Made by a program: the position numbers and the translations under genes. From Planococcus sp. SK3692 (GTDB taxonomy: Bacteria; Bacillota; Bacilli; Bacillales_A; Planococcaceae), in contig NZ_JARCHV010000001.1 in assembly GCF_028890485.2 (NCBI RefSeq), positions 62,001 through 126,000 on the forward strand: DNA of 64,000 bases, in the 5' to 3' direction. The notes under the pieces were generated by a model that was not told the DNA's origin, made no database searches, and worked only from the letters and a program-made list of their open reading frames with translations. Positions 61,062 to 64,000 of this stretch are shown here, piece after piece (position 1 is the stretch's first letter; every line of letters begins with the position of its first letter).

Positions 61062-61910
61062 TTAATAAACCATTTCCAATATATCTTTAAATTGTGCCCC
61101 TTTTGTTTCAAGGCCAACCTCTTCGCTTAAGACAGTATTCAGTCTAAGAATTTCAGGAACCATGCTTTCTACAGTTGCCATGATTTCATCAGATTTTCTC
61201 CCACAATTCCATGTTTCTAGAAGACAAAGCTGTCTTTGATCTAATGTGCTTCTTTTCCCTTCAACTTTGGACCAACTTCCATAGGAAGCATCGAAATGTT
61301 CGTTTATTTCCATATACCAGCCGGAAACAATAAGCCACCGTATTTTATCCAAATTAGATTGTGCATAATACAGCTCATTCCTCATAACCGTGCGATAAGT
61401 TTCATGAGTGAAAGCGAGAATTTTTCCTTTCCAGAATTCCACTTCATCAGTTCGAAGTTTATATGTGAAATTTGATGATTCTTTTATGATGTTACTTATC
61501 AAGCTATTCGGATCGTAAAGTACCTTTAGCCCCTTTAACCAAATGGAAGGCGCGATTTCTTCAAGAGCATGATACCAGCTATCTATTTTGACGAAGCAAT
61601 CATAGTGAGTGACCAATACCGGATCATATGGATTATCGCTTTCATAAAATAGCACGTTTCCCCATTTCCCAGCCCTGTCACGCTTTTTCTCAATGAATTC
61701 CGCTCTCTTTTCTGATTTCACAATCGTGTGTAAGTCAATATCCGAGTAATTATCGAAGTTCTTTTTTGCTAATGAGCCTCCTACGTATATAGCGAGAACA
61801 TTTGGATCAGCTGTTAAATCCTTCAAGGCATTTCTCAGAAGGACTTCTCTGTTTTTGGGTAAAGATGCGTCCCTTTCAACATGTTTAGATACAAATCCCA
61901 CACATAGCAA
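61062..61910 (-). CDS. Nucleotidyltransferase-domain protein (ANT-like)
   Basis: A 282-residue protein with the polymerase-beta-type motif AIYVGGSLAKKNFDNYSDIDLHTIV (GGS-x9-DxD) near residue 42, then a helical C-terminal half, as in streptomycin/spectinomycin adenylyltransferases. Whether it modifies an antibiotic is unknown. TTG at 61910 has AGGAG five to six bases before it. AT-rich, single-gene unit bordered on its upstream side by repeat copy 7. Confidence 0.8.
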   Translation of the reverse strand: MLCVGFVSKHVERDASLPKNREVLLRNALKDLTADPNVLAIYVGGSLAKKNFDNYSDIDLHTIVKSEKRAEFIEKKRDRAGKWGNVLFYESDNPYDPVLVTHYDCFVKIDSWYHALEEIAPSIWLKGLKVLYDPNSLISNIIKESSNFTYKLRTDEVEFWKGKILAFTHETYRTVMRNELYYAQSNLDKIRWLIVSGWYMEINEHFDASYGSWSKVEGKRSTLDQRQLCLLETWNCGRKSDEIMATVESMVPEILRLNTVLSEEVGLETKGAQFKDILEMVY

Positions 61911-62057
61911 ATCATCTCCTGTTAGTTTTATGGTCTTCCAATTTCATACATTCGATAATAACTATAGAAGTCCTTTTTTAATAGTCGACAAAAGGGTACC
62001 ATAAAAACTTAATACCTTTATCATTTGAAACCGTTCGTAAAAGTTTATACAGACACA

Positions 62058-62114
62058 AAGAAAAAGCTTTCGCTTGAGTTTCTTCACTTCGTATAAGGGA
62101 TCATATGTAAACTA
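62058..62114. repeat. Accessory-region repeat, copy 7
   Basis: Hairpin AAGAAA...AGC/GCTTGAGTTTCTT (62058-62084) and core CTTCGTATAAGG...CATATGTAAACTA (62087-62114). The S41 gene on its right already has its own terminator at 62196, so this copy is not needed for termination. Rest of 61911-62270 shows no gene. Confidence 0.7.
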
Positions 62115-62195
62115 AAAATAAATCAAAAGCCTTTAATCTTTATTAACACAAAAATATTTACGATCTCTGAAAGTCTTCTTGAAGAACAAAAAGGA

Positions 62196-62222
62196 GGGAG
62201 AATATCTTCTTTATATTCTCCC
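62196..62222 (-). terminator. Terminator of the S41 peptidase gene
   Basis: GGGAGAATAT/ATATTCTCCC stem with a seven-base loop, followed on the minus strand by CCTTTTTG. Confidence 0.85.
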
Positions 62223-62270
62223 TTTCCAATATTTTATGCTATATAAGCTGAAGACAGTTGATTCTGGTAT

Positions 62271-63515
62271 TCATTGTGCTTTACTCTCTGCTTGTTGAAT
62301 AAGTGATAAAACCATTTCTAAATCTTTGTCTTCTTTTAAATGCTCTGGTGTCCAAGGAATGTAGACATCCGGTTTGATACCTACACCGTTCATCCAATAA
62401 TTTTCGTGCATCCGGGTAGTACTGTAAATAAATTCATAATCTCCGTAATCCATTGTTGCTACATTAGCATAATCCATGATTCCCATTGAGGGCCGGCCAA
62501 CTACGGTAACTTTGGAAGATTTTTTTACGTTGCTGACAAACGTATCGCCGGAACTGCCGCAATAGCAGTCACTTAATACAAAGACACGCTTCGGTAAAGA
62601 CTTGCCTTCGATGACAAACCCCATGTCTTCTGGAACTTCTAACATCCCTTGCCCGATGTGTCGTTTTAAACGACCAACTTCTTCTTTTAGTGATATCGAG
62701 GTAATATCATCCTGCTCTTCTTTTAAATACTCTTCAAATTCTGCAATCCGCAACCGGCAATTTCGCTCCGTGTAATTCAAGTACATCACTTCATCTTCTT
62801 GAAATAAATCAGCAAATGGGATAGTTTCAGAAAACAAGTATGGAAATAGCGGAAAATAAGAAGTGTCGCTTCCTCCTAAATTCTTTCTGACATCGATGAT
62901 AAGGGATTCATTCTGTTCCAAATCATTTTTATTGTCATCAATCAGTTTTTGGATCGGCGCCTCATCAATAAAATCCGTCAGTTTCATATAGCTGATGGAA
63001 ACACCAACCTTTTTGAATGTATGCTCGCCTTCATAAGGCAGGTCTTCGTAATGTGACAAAGGCAAGTCAATCATTTCCATCCCCCGTTCAATCTGAATCG
63101 TTTTCATTTTATAGACTACCCGATTCCATAATTGGCGTTCTGCAACATGATCCATCAAAGTTTTCTTGTAAAGGTTTTCAAGTTCTGGAATGTCCATGCC
63201 ATCAAGCTGTACAATCTTGTCGCCTATCTGCAGCCGCGTCTCCCCTTCAAGTTGAGTAACATATAAAGCATTTTCAAAACGCCTCACCAAAAATCCAACA
63301 CTGGGTGACGAGCTCTTTTTCGAGATGAAAATTAAATGTCTGTCTTGGAAATCGAGCAAATAGTCTTTGATCGTTTCCTCGAATTCTTGTTCACTCATGT
63401 CGTTTGTGATGCGGTATTTTTCAGGATGATTCAAATGCATCACATCCATATGTCCAGCATAATCTTCCCGTATGATTTTCTGAATATCTTGAAAAACTTG
63501 TTCTTTCGTCTGCAT
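62271..63515 (-). CDS. S41-family (tail-specific) serine peptidase
   Basis: A 414-residue peptidase, no signal peptide seen. A PDZ-like part (about 60-130) contains LEGETRLQIGDKIVQLDGMDIPEL. The catalytic domain has LIIDVRKNLGGSDTSYFPLFPYLF (oxyanion) and VFVLSDCYCGSSGDTFVSNVKKSSKVTVVGRPSMG, giving the nucleophile Ser in GSSGD and the following Lys. Substrate unknown, likely cytosolic. ATG at 63515 follows AGGAGG by six bases. Confidence 0.85.
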   Translation of the reverse strand: MQTKEQVFQDIQKIIREDYAGHMDVMHLNHPEKYRITNDMSEQEFEETIKDYLLDFQDRHLIFISKKSSSPSVGFLVRRFENALYVTQLEGETRLQIGDKIVQLDGMDIPELENLYKKTLMDHVAERQLWNRVVYKMKTIQIERGMEMIDLPLSHYEDLPYEGEHTFKKVGVSISYMKLTDFIDEAPIQKLIDDNKNDLEQNESLIIDVRKNLGGSDTSYFPLFPYLFSETIPFADLFQEDEVMYLNYTERNCRLRIAEFEEYLKEEQDDITSISLKEEVGRLKRHIGQGMLEVPEDMGFVIEGKSLPKRVFVLSDCYCGSSGDTFVSNVKKSSKVTVVGRPSMGIMDYANVATMDYGDYEFIYSTTRMHENYWMNGVGIKPDVYIPWTPEHLKEDKDLEMVLSLIQQAESKAQ

Positions 63516-63589
63516 GAAATTCCTCCTCATTTTTAAGTTCATTTAACTGTTCTTTATTTAACAATTGCCGTAAAACGGGGAATTAAAAA

Positions 63590-63615
63590 ATCCTCCCAAG
63601 TTTTTTTGGAAGGAT
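63590..63615 (-). terminator. Terminator of a gene beyond the right edge
   Basis: ATCCTTCC/GGAGGAT stem on the minus strand followed by TTTTTT, ahead of the S41 promoter region. It should end a minus-strand transcript coming from the right. Confidence 0.65.
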
Positions 63616-63954
63616 CAGTCACATGATAGCTATTTTACTCAAAGCAAATAACCTGAATTACAGATACCGGTCCTTTGAAAAGAGATAAATGAGCAGACTA
63701 ATCCTATTCGGCAACTAAAATGTTCATACATTTTCGCTGAAAATAGAATTAGTTCAACATTGGCATTCATCATCCCTTCAAAGATAGTGTCTTTACTATA
63801 GCACTAAAACCAATATATGCCAAATTATTTTTGTTCTATTCTGATAAATCATATATCTCTTTGTTTTTGAAAAACCGTTAGTAAAGGTACACCTACATAA
63901 ACGAAAAACAGAAGATACTTAGGACCAGTACCTCCTCTAATTTTCTATTATGGA

Positions 63955-63983
63955 CTTCCCATAATCACATGATATGTAAACTT
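63955..63983. repeat. Accessory-region repeat, copy 8 (core)
   Basis: Core CTTCCCATAATC...GATATGTAAACTT near the right edge. No strong hairpin next to it. The preceding text at about 63873-63905 (ACCGTTAGTAAA...) resembles the text before copy 7 (ACCGTTCGTAAA... at about 62031), so the homologous unit may be longer than the core. No coding region seen from 63616 to the edge. Confidence 0.6.
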
Positions 63984-64000
63984 TATCTTTTTTTAATAAG

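Noticed and set aside
45733-63983. Classical integron attC sites or CRISPR repeats
   Set aside because: The repeats are unevenly spaced, separated by genes and diverged, so not CRISPR; the GTTRRRY/RYYYAAC ends of attC are absent and no IntI-like gene is in the window.
1-64000. tRNA, rRNA, insertion sequences, prophage or replication origin
   Set aside because: Looked for cloverleaf-like and rRNA text, transposase motifs and DnaA-box clusters; none seen by eye.

Overview
The window looks like chromosome from a low-to-mid GC Firmicute, most likely a Planococcaceae member close to Planococcus/Planomicrobium. That assignment is inferred from gene content and style: strong AGGAGG ribosome sites, T-boxes, sigma-A and sigma-B promoters, a LexA-type SOS box, and Bacillus-like argG-argH, proC, namA and gnt units. 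I could not check it by search.

Layout. 1-5.3 kb: end of ccdA, argG-argH, a lipoprotein and an MBL hydrolase, all on the minus strand. 5.4-7.7 kb: a T-box-controlled proC and the old yellow enzyme namA. 7.7-8.04 kb, normally left blank, holds a complete type I toxin-antitoxin locus: a 35-residue membrane peptide on the minus strand, an SOS box at its promoter, a Shine-Dalgarno hairpin, and a convergent antisense RNA with its own promoter and terminator. 8.2-16.7 kb: a YnjBCD-like ABC importer linked to a TVP38 membrane protein, a flavin disulfide reductase fused to DUF1499, a CDP-alcohol phosphatidyltransferase and a SelD-type FAD oxidoreductase. This gene set resembles the enterobacterial ydjX-ynjF cluster of unknown function. 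16.7-20.2 kb: a candidate orphan sRNA, a double-DUF2294 protein, a sigma-B-controlled DUF948 protein and a von Willebrand lipoprotein. 20.5-31.3 kb: a dihydroorotate-dehydrogenase-like barrel fused to eight membrane helices, a NUDIX remnant, a kinase-like phosphotransferase, the gluconate operon gnd-gntP-gntK with a divergent RpiR regulator, cls and a YwaF-like protein. 31.6-43.2 kb: a hydrolase, a TPP-riboswitch-controlled pyrimidine importer, a quinone/nitro stress operon (nitroreductase, MarR, monooxygenase), an ECF sigma/anti-sigma pair, and an MFS/AraC/SDR group in which the SDR is frameshifted.

43.5-64 kb is AT-rich accessory DNA. It holds mostly single-gene units of the 'resistance-like' kind: hydrolases, VOC, phosphotransferase, GNATs, nucleotidyltransferase and S41 protease. 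A dispersed intergenic repeat (core CTTCCGATAA...TATGTAAACTA, usually beside a hairpin) occurs at least eight times there, and I did not see it in the first 43 kb. One GC-richer island, a MacB/FtsE-type ATPase plus giant permease, is embedded in it. A regulator/efflux pair in this region shares an operator, one copy of which is a perfect 20-bp-arm palindrome over the efflux promoter.

The candidates I rate highest for undescribed biology are the SOS-box type I toxin-antitoxin locus, the repeat-punctuated gene array, and the Ynj-like membrane/redox/transport cluster. Everything is read by eye; no alignments or searches were run.
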